Assembly (NCBI GenBank): GCA_032173965.1
Contig: CM063283.1
Coordinates: 79,982,743 to 80,046,742 of the forward strand
Source: Sitta carolinensis
Taxonomy: Eukaryota; Chordata; Aves; Passeriformes; Sittidae
DNA length: 64,000 nucleotides
Reading direction: 5' to 3'
Each line of letters begins with the position of its first letter. Within the stretch, counting starts at the first letter, position 1. A program made the translations under genes and the position numbers. Below are positions 14,501 to 24,800 of the stretch, piece after piece. A model generated the notes under the pieces. It saw nothing but the letters and a program-made list of their open reading frames with translations, did not search any database and was not told the origin of the DNA.

Positions 14501-15620
14501 TATTTGCATGAATCATGTGAAAGACGGGTATTATTTTGTTTCATAGACGATAGCTCAGTCAGCTGAATCCAGCACCATTTGGATTATGAATAGCACAATC
14601 ATTAATACACTGTGGCATACGCTCCAACATTCATCTTTTTCCAAAATAAATATTACTTGATTTCTGGTCTGATGCTTCATGTAATGACATACCAATTGTA
14701 TAAGGAGTTTGTTTGGTGTTTTTAAACCCTGGGAATTTTCCCCACCAAAATTTGTATTGTGGCTGTGAAGATGGAGAGTGGCAATCAGGAAGACTGAATT
14801 TTCATTGTCTTTTACTTTGCTAACCACTACAAAATTTTAAGCTTTTCTGCAAAAAGAAAATTTATGGTGCCCATAGAATCAAAACGAGCGTGTTGCTGAC
14901 TGAGTGAGCATTTGATCAATGCATCACAGCAAAACTAAAGAGACAGGCTGAATAAGAGGTACGTTTTAAACCAAGGTAGTAACACTGTTATGCTTACTTT
15001 GTGAGTCACTATTTTATGTAACAGATCCTAATTCCACTTAGATGGATAACTACTGTGAATTATAATTTTATTTTCCACTTAGTGGAGCCTATTGACTTGG
15101 ACTAGCTCTTGCCAGAGAACCAGTTTTGTAATAAAGGCAGTAAATTCTGATTTTGTGCTTGTTTGATAATTAATAGTGAAGTGTCAGCAGCAGGAAAACA
15201 TGATTTTTTTTTTTTTCTTCCGCAAGTTATAAAAGATGGGTTATAAGACAATAACTTTATTCTGAGTATCTAAGGCATCTTTTACTAAAAGGAATTCAGC
15301 AACTTAGTGGACGTTCTGCTCTGTTTGGGAAGGTATGCGTGCAAGGCACTCCTGTTAACCAAGCATCCTTGGCCCAGGCATAAATATACAGACAGTTATT
15401 ACAACTGGCTAGGATTTTTCCCTCACAGTGGAGATACAATTTATAGCAACACCTATTTTCCCTTATTGCTAAGGCACTGGCAAAAATAGGTGTCCATGGA
15501 TGTCAGTATACATGATAGTTATAAATACGTTTATTATTCTTGGGAAAAAGAGGCACAGTAATGCAAATGGCATGTGTACTTGACACTATTGAAGTATTTG
15601 TTTATCAACATCTTCCAGTA
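11600..15620. other. intergenic region, no gene recognised
   Basis: AT-rich. Contains a pyrimidine-rich block at 14.22-14.46 kb that keeps proline-rich frames open on the plus strand, and a compact stretch at 14.46-14.52 kb with TTAATTA and an ATTTGCAT octamer. Confidence 0.6.
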
Positions 15621-15626
15621 TTTAAC
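15621..15626. repeat. target-site duplication, left copy (TTTAAC)
   Basis: Directly abuts the U5 end of the complete LTR and is identical to 16433-16438. Confidence 0.8.
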
Positions 15627-16214
15627 TGAAGTGCTGTCGCTTCAGCAAACCTTGCAAGTGACCCACAGGTGCAGAGTCCAAAACACACTTGCTAAAATAG
15701 CTAACGACAGAGGCAAAACACGGGTCTCAATGTGGAGATCCAAGAGCACTTTACTGACCTCAGGCAAATCCAGGGAAAAAGACAAGGGGAGAGGGGAGAA
15801 CACGGGGCTTTATATGGGAATGAGGGGGTGGGTCTGAGGGTCAAGGGCCAATGGGGGCAGGTAGAAGTGGTGTAGAGGAGGGGCGACCCTCCTCTACATT
15901 CAATGGGTTAGCGGGGGCAGAGCAAGGGGTGGAGTAATGCGGCAAACTGGGACCAAAGGGGTTCAGGGAAGGGGAGAACATTCTAGGGGAGGTACATATA
16001 AGGCAACTGGGGGTTGAACTAGGGTGAACAGGGCTGAACCAAGGCACTTTGAGTAGCACCAACTATGACAACCAATAAGATCCAACACATAAGCTTGTGC
16101 TTACAGAGACCTCATGGTAGAAGGCACTTCCCACTCCAGTCTCAGAGCGGTGTTCCTCCTGGTTTGATTTTTTCTTTCCAGTGCTGAACCATTTTTGCCT
16201 TTTGGTCTCCTACA
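15627..16214 (-). repeat. complete LTR (588 bp) of the chimeric insertion
   Basis: TG...CA termini, a TATA motif (CATATAAAG, minus strand, 15816-15808) and a poly(A) signal variant AGTAAA (15755-15750) about 55 bp further on give the expected U3-R-U5 layout. The plus strand at 15816-15840 has four closely spaced G runs. No family name can be assigned without a repeat library. Confidence 0.85.
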
Positions 16215-16242
16215 TCTCCCCCTTTTTTATTTACTAAAAAGG

Positions 16243-16404
16243 CTTTTGGCGCATGCCTGTAGTCCCAGCTGCCGGGGAGGCTGAGCCTGGCGGATCACTT
16301 GAGCCCAGAGTTCTGGGCTGCCATGTGCTGATGGCTGCTAAGGCTGCCATCAATATGGTGACTCACAGGGAGCTGTGGGACACCAGGTTGACTGTGGAGG
16401 GCTA
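16243..16404 (+). pseudogene. truncated 7SL (SRP) RNA pseudogene inside the LTR element
   Basis: The plus strand reads GCATGCCTGTAGTCCCAGCT, then GAGGCTGAGCCTGGCGGATC, TTGAGCCCAG, AGTTCTGGGCTG, ATCAATATGGTGA and CACCAGGTTG, in 7SL order. Coverage runs from near nucleotide 10 to about 190 of the roughly 300-nt RNA, with a gap in the central part. It thus includes the 5' Alu-domain arm and part of the S domain and lacks the 3' third. It is not a working SRP RNA gene. It lies between a retroviral polypurine tract and a copy of the LTR start, antisense to the retrovirus. Confidence 0.88.
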
Positions 16405-16432
16405 AACCATTTTTGCCTTTTGGTCTCCTAAA

Positions 16433-16438
16433 TTTAAC
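16433..16438. repeat. target-site duplication, right copy (TTTAAC)
   Basis: Directly abuts the 28-bp LTR-start stub on the far side of the 7SL segment. It shows that the whole chimera was integrated in one event. Confidence 0.8.
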
Positions 16439-17850
16439 AAGGATTAAAATAAAAACAATAGCCTTGGCCTTAACAAAGCTAGAGCCACAGCTCTAACAGA
16501 TGGCTGTGCCAGACAAGCTTTCAGCACAGACCAGACCTGAGCACCTCACAGCAGATGACGACGTGGGAGCCCTCATGACAACCCACTGAGATCAGCAAGT
16601 GGAATTGCCTGTGTGCAACCATGAAGCAGGGAGTGAAAACACAATCCAGCCAAGTATCTGTGTGCTCAGAGAATACAAGGCTATCTCCATTGAAGTGACT
16701 TACAGACACAAATAGAGGATTAGGCCCAAGATTTTCTGCGATGCCAGAGGATGCTCACATGTTTCACTCTTATACCTTCTGCTGGACCAAATTCCCCAAG
16801 GTCATCTGTACCAGAGCCAGGAGGTGAACCTAAGTGCCACTGTGTGACTTTGCCTTTAAGATCAATTTACAGCATAGATTCTGTAAATTGGATCTCTAAA
16901 ATGAGCTACAACTGCTAGAAGTCATACTAGTTCAACCATCTCCCAGTCCGGGGGTTTCAGTATGTCCCATTTCAGAGTACTTGTGCCACTGTGACACGCT
17001 AGGTGTCTTTGCCATACAGTTATTTTTCTCATATTATTCAGAAAATAATAAATTGAAAAATGGGAATTGCACGACCCATACTGCAAATAGTTAACTGCTT
17101 TTTTCAGTGAAATTTCTAAGGCTAATTGGCATCTGTTGTTAAAGTGACAAATGCATACTTGCCCTCTTGTAGACCTTCCCACCTGTTACGGCATGGATCA
17201 TCATACCATTTATGTGCTGCTAACAAATGCAAAGGTATTTCAGGGTGATTTGGCTTTGTCAGAAAATTAAGATATTATTTATTTAATTGTTACCCTTGTG
17301 AAAATTAGGGCAGCAGAACCACAGATCTTGTATTAAGGCTTGTGCTACATGCATGATGACCCCCATTTCCCCTAGGCTGCAGTAAAAGAACCGAGAAGAG
17401 ATGTCTCAACTTTGCAGCACTTCCACTCCTTTGTCATCCTCCCAGTGTCTTCCATCTCCTGTCCCTTGCTCAGTCCTGTCACCCCAGGCTCACTGCCTCC
17501 CCTCCTCAGGAGAAACAGTGCCCAGAAGCCTTCAGGTTGTTTTTTTTTTTTTTTCTCTGATTCTGCCCACAGAATCCCATAAGGTCTGGGAATTATTTAT
17601 GTGGTTATATTCTCAACTCCAAGATCATCCAAGAAACCTGGTTACTACATCTGACTGCCGTTCACTGACTTCCAAGGACATAAGATGCCCAGGTGTTTTG
17701 TGAAATCTGCTGATATATGGAAGAGAGAATTTGAAAGAAATAGGTTAACAGAAGTCAGTGTACTCTAAGGAGATTTCCTATAAACCTCTAACAATCAGGT
17801 TGGAAAGAAGGGGGAGAGGAGGATGGGAGAGACATGAGGGAGGGAGGGAC
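16439..17850. other. intergenic region between the LTR-7SL element and the EFNB2 3' end
   Basis: No gene or repeat family recognised. A T run is present at 17538-17554. Confidence 0.6.
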
Positions 17851-17872
17851 GCAGACAGGCCAGCTTGGTGGC

Positions 17873-17882
17873 TTTATTTATT
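17873..17882 (-). terminator. EFNB2: distal poly(A) signal candidate (overlapping AATAAA pair)
   Basis: On the minus strand AATAAATAAAGCC is followed within about 40 nt by a GC- and T-rich stretch (CTGTCTGCGTCCC) that could act as the downstream element. If used, the 3' UTR is about 3.6 kb. This is the last strong tandem signal before the intergenic region. Confidence 0.4.
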
Positions 17883-18106
17883 TTAACCTTTTAAAAAAAA
17901 GAAAATTAATTGCAAAACTAAAGGAGAGAATACTTAGAAGGCAAGGTTTCCATAGGAAAAAAATATTTTATTTTTTTAAGAACAAATTCAGTTTGAAACA
18001 GACGTGGAATGTGATTTTCATAATTTTCATTTTCTGGGAACTAATTGCAATGTGGAACTAAAGCAGATTTCAAACTTATGACCGGCTAGTTTTAATACAG
18101 GATGAA

Positions 18107-18178
18107 ACAAACAAACAAACAAAACAAAAAAATAAAATTAAAAAAAAAAAAAAAAAAGAAAGAAAAAAAAAAAGAAAT
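18107..18178 (+). repeat. CAAA repeat and poly-A tract at the end of the EFNB2 3' UTR
   Basis: Four to five ACAA units followed by long A runs with single T or G breaks. On the transcript strand this is a U-rich stretch between the two possible 3' ends. Confidence 0.85.
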
Positions 18179-18978
18179 TATTTATAACTCAAGCATAATA
18201 CTGTGTTACTCACAAACTGGACAAAAAAAAATCTTAAATAAATATTCATGGTACACAATTTCAGCACAAATATGCGGCAATTTGGCAACCTTTTATATAT
18301 TTTTTTCCTCAATACAGTGCAAAGGGGAATGACACTGCCTTTAAACAAGCTGTAGCTAAATACATTGCAAAATTCAAATTTTATACAAAACATCTTGCTC
18401 AGACTTTATAAAAAACCAACATTGCTCTATATACACAATCTGGTTAAGAAAAGCTTTTTTTATCTTGTTTTCATGTGGGTTTTTTAATTATTTAAAAATG
18501 TGAATAAGGCTACTGTAACACCCCAAATCCATATACAGTAAATCTGAACCTATTTACAGCATCTTCACTTAGACATGATGGTGCAAATTCCAATTCGGGT
18601 GACTAGGGATGATCATACAAGCAAGGCATTTACAGTAACTTTTCAAAGCTGGACCAACGTCAAAGAAAGGAACAGTTGGTAGATTGTCATAATTCTGCAC
18701 CAGACACAAAACAGACGCACAGTACATTTTTTTTTGTTTGTTTCAATTGGTTGCAGGTTGCTCTTGAGCAATTAGTCTGATTTTTTTTCACAGTTTAATA
18801 TATAACTAGAATGTAGCCAACTTATGAAGCATAGATATGATTTAATAAAAATAAGGATCAGTAAGCCCATCTTTTCCTCGCCCAAAATAAAATCTTAATG
18901 ACTTACAAGAGAACCTTGTATGGATGGATTCATAGAAAAGAAGGGTTGTTGAAAAGAATTACATATGTACTGTAGTTA

Positions 18979-18992
18979 GTCACCATGGTAAC
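18979..18992. promoter_or_regulatory. RFX-type X-box palindrome in the 3' UTR
   Basis: GTCACCATGGTAAC is a full two-half-site match to the RFX-family X-box (GTNRCC, 2-bp spacer, RGYAAC-like). A second copy lies 241 bp away. Binding is inferred from the motif only. Confidence 0.4.
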
Positions 18993-19219
18993 CTTCCACA
19001 GAACCATGGGATGAATTTTTTTTTGTTGTTTTTTGTTTCTTTTTGACCAACATCCCAACATTATCTTCAGGTTCAGAAAACAAAGAGAGTGATCATTTCT
19101 ATGACAGATATTTTTCTTATCTTTTTTTTCTTTTTTTTTTTTCTTGCAGGTGCTCACCAGAGGTCTGAGAACCCTAAAATGCTGTTGCTACATTTTCTTT
19201 CCAAATCAGAAAGCGAAGT

Positions 19220-19233
19220 GTTACCATAGTAAC
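19220..19233. promoter_or_regulatory. second RFX-type X-box palindrome in the 3' UTR
   Basis: GTTACCATAGTAAC is a near-perfect palindrome that fits the X-box consensus on both half sites. It may instead act in RNA as a short stem, since it lies in transcribed sequence. Confidence 0.4.
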
Positions 19234-19640
19234 ATGACTATGTTAGAAATGTCTATTTGCATAGCACATATAAAAGTAGAGTTTTTTTTTTTAATTTCCT
19301 CCCTAGGGTGGGAGTTTTAGGGGAATAGCCATGCTAAAGAGAAAACTTTAACCTGAAACCCCCCTCTACAAACCTCAACAAAATCTACAGAACACATCAG
19401 CCTGTAAGGCAAGGGAAAAGACAACACAGAAAATAAATGCCGGCACATCTCGCTGTTGTTAAATATGTGATGCAAAAACACTGAATTCCTGATGTTTTGG
19501 ACTTTATATTTTCTACTTTTCTCTTACAAGATGCTTTGGAATTTTTTATATTTTTTTTAACTATGCTACCACTGGTGGTTTTGGATAGCTGATTTTTTTT
19601 TTCCAGAAGTATTTTATTTTTTTAAAAAATGTGCTTATAT

Positions 19641-19735
19641 GCATACATATATATATATATATACACACACATACATATGCATATATAGATTTATATATGT
19701 GTGTATATACATAGACACACACACACACATACATG
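19641..19735. repeat. TA/CA dinucleotide microsatellite with an inverted repeat, in the EFNB2 3' UTR
   Basis: TA repeats grade into CA, then TG/TA, then CA again. The segments near 19656-19671 and 19694-19710 are nearly perfect reverse complements, so the transcript could fold into a hairpin here. Confidence 0.85.
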
Positions 19736-19951
19736 TAAAATGATGACAAGTTAAGACTATGTAATTGCCGCAAATGAATTTCACATCTTCTGGTGTAGAT
19801 TCTGTGCAATCTCAAAATATATATTAGTAAAAAAATCCAAACCAAAAGTAAGAAAGAATGAACAAAAGAAAAATTCTCACTTTATATCCCTTGTGTTCTA
19901 TACACCTATTATAAATAAGACATATTTTCCTTCTCCATCTCAGTGTCATAA

Positions 19952-19957
19952 TTTATT
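19952..19957 (-). terminator. EFNB2: alternative poly(A) signal candidate (AATAAA)
   Basis: On the minus strand the context is AGTAAAATAAATTATG, about 1.5 kb after the stop. Nothing else in the sequence decides whether it is used. Confidence 0.25.
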
Positions 19958-20367
19958 TTACTCTTTACAGACTGCCAGAGGTTTGCCATATGTGCTTTAA
20001 CTTTGCAACAGAGCACCAATGAACTGCTGTGTCAGTCAGTACCTACACTCACCGTGCAGGGACAGTACTACAATAAACCAAAGTGCCAAAAGGGTCAGTT
20101 CACAAAGAAATTCTGCCTTACTTTCAGAAATGAGCAAGGTTTTGTGGTTTGTTGTCTTGTTCGGGTTTTTTGCCCCCACAGCTTTATCAGTGATAGAATT
20201 GAAGCTCATTTGACCCACTGGCTTATAATCATCTTGGTCACTTGGTTCTCAGTTGTTTTTTTAAATGCTTTCCCTGTGTTTAGTATAATGTGATAGTATA
20301 GCAGCTGAGTCTGCTTAGAAGTCATCCAAAGCAGACTACGTTTTTGCTACAGCTTCAAAGCTGTGTA

Positions 20368-20373
20368 TTTTAT
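20368..20373 (-). terminator. EFNB2: proximal poly(A) signal candidate (AATAAA)
   Basis: On the minus strand the context is GGCAATAAAATACAC, about 1.07 kb after the stop codon. Use of this site would give a short 3' UTR without the X-box palindromes and the AU-rich element. Confidence 0.35.
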
Positions 20374-21443
20374 TGCCAGTACCACAACAGCCCTGCCCTA
20401 ATATATCCTCAGCGGCCTGCTATTGTCTTGTCTTCTCCAGGCTTGTTCACTTACTAACAATACCCCTTTGTTCTACTGTATTGAAGGTACTATTTTTTTC
20501 TGCACACTGGTATTTGATAACCATGAATTCCTTCAAATGCAGCCTTAATCCACTGCACATGTTATTGTGTTTCCTTGCCTCTTAAAACTTAGCATACCAA
20601 AGTGCTGTGCTACCTAAATGCGTTTTGTTTTTTTTCTTCCCAGCTTCTATTTTTGAGGCAGCAATATTCAATTGCAACTTCAATCAGCCCTTCCCTCCAC
20701 CACCCAGTCCTGCTCTTGACTTTGTTGACAGCCTAACTTTTTGGCTGGAAGGCTCCTTACTATCAAACACAATTTTTGTAAATGCATTACCCATTCGAGT
20801 GAGGCTGCTGTAGCAGATGGATGGAGTGCGGATCTCCAAACATTAATGTTCCATTAGTGATTCAGGAGGTGGAGTGAAAGGAAATCTTATGTGAAGGATG
20901 GCAGAGCCCCGGTAACAGAAACAAATGGAACAGTGACGGACTAAAAGCAAGAGAACTTTAACAAGTCTTACTTAGACACCAATGTCTGTGTGACAAATCC
21001 AGTACGCACTGAGAGAGACACACAAAAGTCAGAAGATTGCATTTCAAGCTTGATATATCCTAGAGCACCTTCCCAGGATGCCTAGAGCTATTAACATCCA
21101 TGGATTGCTCCATCTTCCCTTGGCTTTTGTACATGCCTGAATGCCCACAGCACATGGCTTTGAGGATGATGAATGTAACAAGAGTACAGCAATCAGAATG
21201 GGCATCTTCTACATAAAAGTCTTCCAGCTTTTAGTGAATACTTATTCACTCAGATAGGAATTCTACAGACTAGGTAAGCTGTCCGGCTCGCGTCGGTTCC
21301 TGGAGAAAGAGCTGTTGCCTTCTCCCCTCTGTGCTTAAGTCAATGCTAGCGCACAAGGCGTCATCACAAACCCCAACAGAAAGCATTTGACCAGTGAGTT
21401 TCCTCTACGACTCAACTGTACCAGAGAGCTGGTTGTGTGTTTC

Positions 21444-21825
21444 TCAGACCTTGTAATAAATGTTTGCTGGACTCTGAGGAGGCATCTCTTGAACTATGTA
21501 CACCGGATGTCCATAGTCGCCGCTGACCTTTTCATAGTGGGGACAAAAGACACTGTCTGCAGTCCTTAGAGGAATGATAATGTCACTGGGCTCAGAACCA
21601 TTGTTGTTGCCACTGCGTTTTGGGGTGGCTAATGTACTAAGTGATAGAGTTGTCGTGTGTTGCGGGAATGCTTCCTGTGTCTTCTCCGGTACTTCAACAA
21701 AAGAACCACCAAAGTGATGATGATGACGATGAAAATGATGCACCCTGATGCAATCCCTGCAAATAAGGCCACCTCTGAACCCAGTATACTCGAATGCCCA
21801 GCCTTACTGCCATCTGTGCTAGATC
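21444..21825 (-). CDS. EFNB2: EFNB2 coding exon 5: transmembrane helix and cytoplasmic tail, with a 1-base deletion
   Basis: The acceptor TTTCCAG|G at 21827-21826 opens an exon encoding GSSTDG, then the transmembrane helix ([20 protein letters not shown], about residues 228-247) and the basic stop-transfer [10 protein letters not shown]. At 21664-21666 (GGG on the plus strand) the coding strand has CCC where the conserved Ser-Pro codons need CCCC. The written frame therefore ends after 11 aberrant residues at 21629. The other frame continues perfectly from Pro261 through the conserved tail tyrosines to the PDZ-binding end YYKV and the TGA at 21446-21444. Total length with one base restored is 333 residues. 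The strong conservation of the downstream frame argues against an old pseudogene. Confidence 0.95.
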
Positions 21826-24800
21826 CTGGAAAGAATGGAAATACAACAGACAAAAGTTATTGCCATCCTGTGACCCATTTACGTTGCTTAAAAATGTGTA
21901 GAGTAAGCAAGACTGGAAGAATTAACTGACAGCTAAACTTTGACAAACCAATTACCCTGTTAGATAGCTAAATGCAAACAGCCGAAGTCAGCAATCAATA
22001 TAAAGCAAGACTTTGTGTCTGTTGGTCTCACTTTTGTGTTGCTCCCAAACCACCCTGTTTCATACATCATCATCCATCAGCAGCGAGAGCTGTCACTGAC
22101 AAGGCAGCCTTTGATGCACATGGCATCTTTTAACAAATGCAGGCCAGCCCCAGGCACAAGAGAGGGGTGGGACAGGACTGGAAGGGAAAATAAAACAGGG
22201 AAATAATTCTCAGAACAACTGGTACTGGTCAGTGCCACACTGCTCCTCTGCTATTTTATCTTCTGCATATTGATTTAAGTTAAACCATCCTTAGTGCGTC
22301 TTTACATGGACTCCTCTTGTTTGGAAATGAAACTAAGGAGGTTCAAGGCAGCATGGGAGACAGACAGAATGGCTATGGCATGTCTGTTGGTATTAACTTA
22401 CATTTACTTAAAAGAAAACAATACCATGCATTTGGTAGTCAGGAAATGCTCACATGCTGAACAGCCTGTTGAATATTTCCTGCTCATCACACCATCATAT
22501 TATTTGTCACAAAAATTACATGAATGCTCATTAACACTTTTTCACTTCTATGTTTGAACCTATTTCTCTCTCTTGATGCTCACTCACAATGGAAAAATTA
22601 CAGAGATGCTATTCACTTGACTGTAAACTCTTCCTGCAAAAGCTTCTGCAGGGATCAGCTGAAGCCACTCACAATATCAAAGATACATTAGCCCAGTAAC
22701 TAAAGACAGAGCTGTCAAAGAAAACTTGCGACCTTTTATGGGAAACCCAGAATCACCTGTCAGCGAAGTTTTGCTTTGTAGCATTACTAATTAGTGAATT
22801 TTCTTCTGGACAGCTTAAGAGTTAGGTTTTCTCTTTTACACTCTACCTATGAGTGAAACGCATCCTGAAGATAGTTGTTTTGAATCACCTATTTATTTGT
22901 TTAGATCATTATTTTTAAGAAAACAAAACCAAAAATCCAAAACGTTACATTTAGTAAAAGACCAGCCATCCATGTCTAGACTTTATATGGTCATCTATAA
23001 GATCAGGACATTAATTATAGATGCCCTGAAATAAACTTTATAAATGGCTGTCGAGAACCGCTTGATAATGTATTACGCAGGAAGAAAGAGACCTGTTCAT
23101 CTGCCAGAGTACTAAATGCAAGGCAGCACTGACCACTGTAAAGCTGCTTAGCAAATGTCCTATCAAAAAATTTTCTTGTAAATGAGAGACACTGTCACAA
23201 GATGTAATTAACTTCTACAACAGAGTGAAAGAGGGGAGAGAGAAGCTGTTGCCGAAACTTGCAGCTCCCACACACGATCCACCGGAGCAATGAGAACCGG
23301 ATTTTGCTTCATCTCACGATGAAAACATTTGCTTTTCTGGCACATGAATGGTAAAATAAAGCACATTTGGGGACAAAGGAGGAGAAGACGTTCCAGGGCA
23401 AAGTCCCACCACACCTACCTGAGTGGTCCTTCACAAAGGGGCTGGTGGTGGAACTCTTCCCGTTGGTGCCAGCTTCCTGCTCAGGGCGCTTCGTGGGATC
23501 TGTGTGCCGGGGCTGCCCTGCCGAGTTGGGATCTGGGGGAGAGAAAGACAACTCATGCAGCTTTGGCACTTGATGGTATGGAGCCTTACAAGCTGGCTCT
23601 AGGTACCTCGTGAGACACAAATGGTTTAACAGGAGAACCTTTATGCAAAAGACTGGGAGACAGATATAAGAACGTCATTTTCCTTTTAAAGCAAAATGGT
23701 TATATTAGTTATTTCAGATTTAAATTGTGAGGCCATCTGCAGAAACTATAGGGTCTCCTGTAACTGGCAAGAAAAGCTTTGCAGATGACATTTCAGTTTA
23801 ACTGAGGAAGCTGATTGACTACTAAACAAACTTCTGCTTAGAAGAATAATTCTTTCTTCCTGCACAATAGGTTATCTATATGTGAAAAAGAGACAATGAA
23901 CAAAAACCTCTCTGTAATCAGAATTCATAACAAGCAAACTATAGAAATATTAGCTTCCCTCTTTTCATGTATTTTAAATAATTCTGAGTAGCAGAGTTGT
24001 AGCTTTTGTTTTTAAAATAAAAATAAAAATGACTGAAACACACTACTCCCCGGTGACCTTTCCTTCTAGGGATCTCTCCAATGAAAAGATCTTATTACAC
24101 TAACCCTCCTTCTGTAGAAATCTGTCAGTAGCCAAGGAAGAGAAAATAGGTTTTGCTTTCAGACTATAGGGGAGGAATGACCACACTAGACTTGACTGGC
24201 TCTCTGCTCTACGCTGCTAAAAGAAGCCTGAAAACTAAAAAGGACATTGAGACCGATCAAAGTGATTTCATGAAACAGCAGATGGTCTTTACCTTGTCCA
24301 ACTTTCATGAGGATCTTCATGGTTTTTGTCTGGCACACCCCTCCCTCCTGGTTATCCAGGCCCTCCAAAGACCCATTTGATGTTGCTGATTAAAAATAAA
24401 AGAAAAATAAATAAAAATAAAAATAAATAAAAATCAGGAAATCAACAGTCAAAGTGATGTGAACATGAGTGTCTGAAAGCAGGGATCTTTTAATCTACCA
24501 GGACCTGTTCTTGTTGCTCAGGCTGACCTATGGAAAGTTGTGAAATGTTGAAAGCCAAAGGAATGAATACACGGGTAAGCTGTACAATATATACAAATGA
24601 AGGAATGTGTTATCAAGGTTTCAAATTTATCCAGCAGACTTTTATTTTCCTATAAACAACTGACTGACTGACTGACTGACTTGGACAAAAACACACCATC
24701 TTGCTAAAAAGGTGATGGAGTCAGCTGAAAAGGAAGCTCTGGCAGGCTGAGAGGAGAAAAGCAATGAAAAATCACCCTTTTTTTTCCCCTTCCAACAATA

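Larger units (their letters stand above)
15627..16432 (-). mobile_element. retroviral LTR insertion carrying a 7SL RNA segment, with 6-bp target duplication
   Basis: Read on the minus strand, the 806-bp element has four parts. The first is a 28-bp stub of the LTR start (16432-16405). The second is antisense 7SL sequence (to about 16243). The third is a short viral tail with a polypurine tract AAAAAAGGGGGAGA (16228-16215). The fourth is one complete LTR (16214-15627) that begins TGTAGGAGACC and ends CAGCACTTCA. TTTAAC flanks both outer ends (15621-15626 and 16433-16438). A 6-bp duplication is typical of alpha- and betaretrovirus-like elements. No gag, pol or env sequence remains. The right LTR terminus is TT instead of TG, presumably a later point mutation. 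Confidence 0.85.
18180..21443 (-). other. EFNB2: EFNB2 3' untranslated region
   Basis: No coding frame is credible here. The stretch follows the EFNB2 stop and is comparable in length to the roughly 3.2-kb human 3' UTR, which would place its end near 18.2 kb. On the transcript strand it contains an AU-rich element with overlapping AUUUA pentamers near 18235-18248, a TA/CA microsatellite, two RFX-type palindromes and several AATAAA signals. The exact 3' end is not decided. It could lie near 18.2 kb or at the double signal near 17.87 kb. The far end is inferred. Confidence 0.6.

Noticed and set aside
16405..16432. Long target-site duplication of 26 bp around the 7SL segment, suggesting a separate LINE-driven 7SL insertion
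   Set aside because: The repeated 26 bp is the start of the LTR itself, and the true 6-bp duplications lie outside the whole element. The repeat is therefore a second LTR-end copy, not a target duplication.
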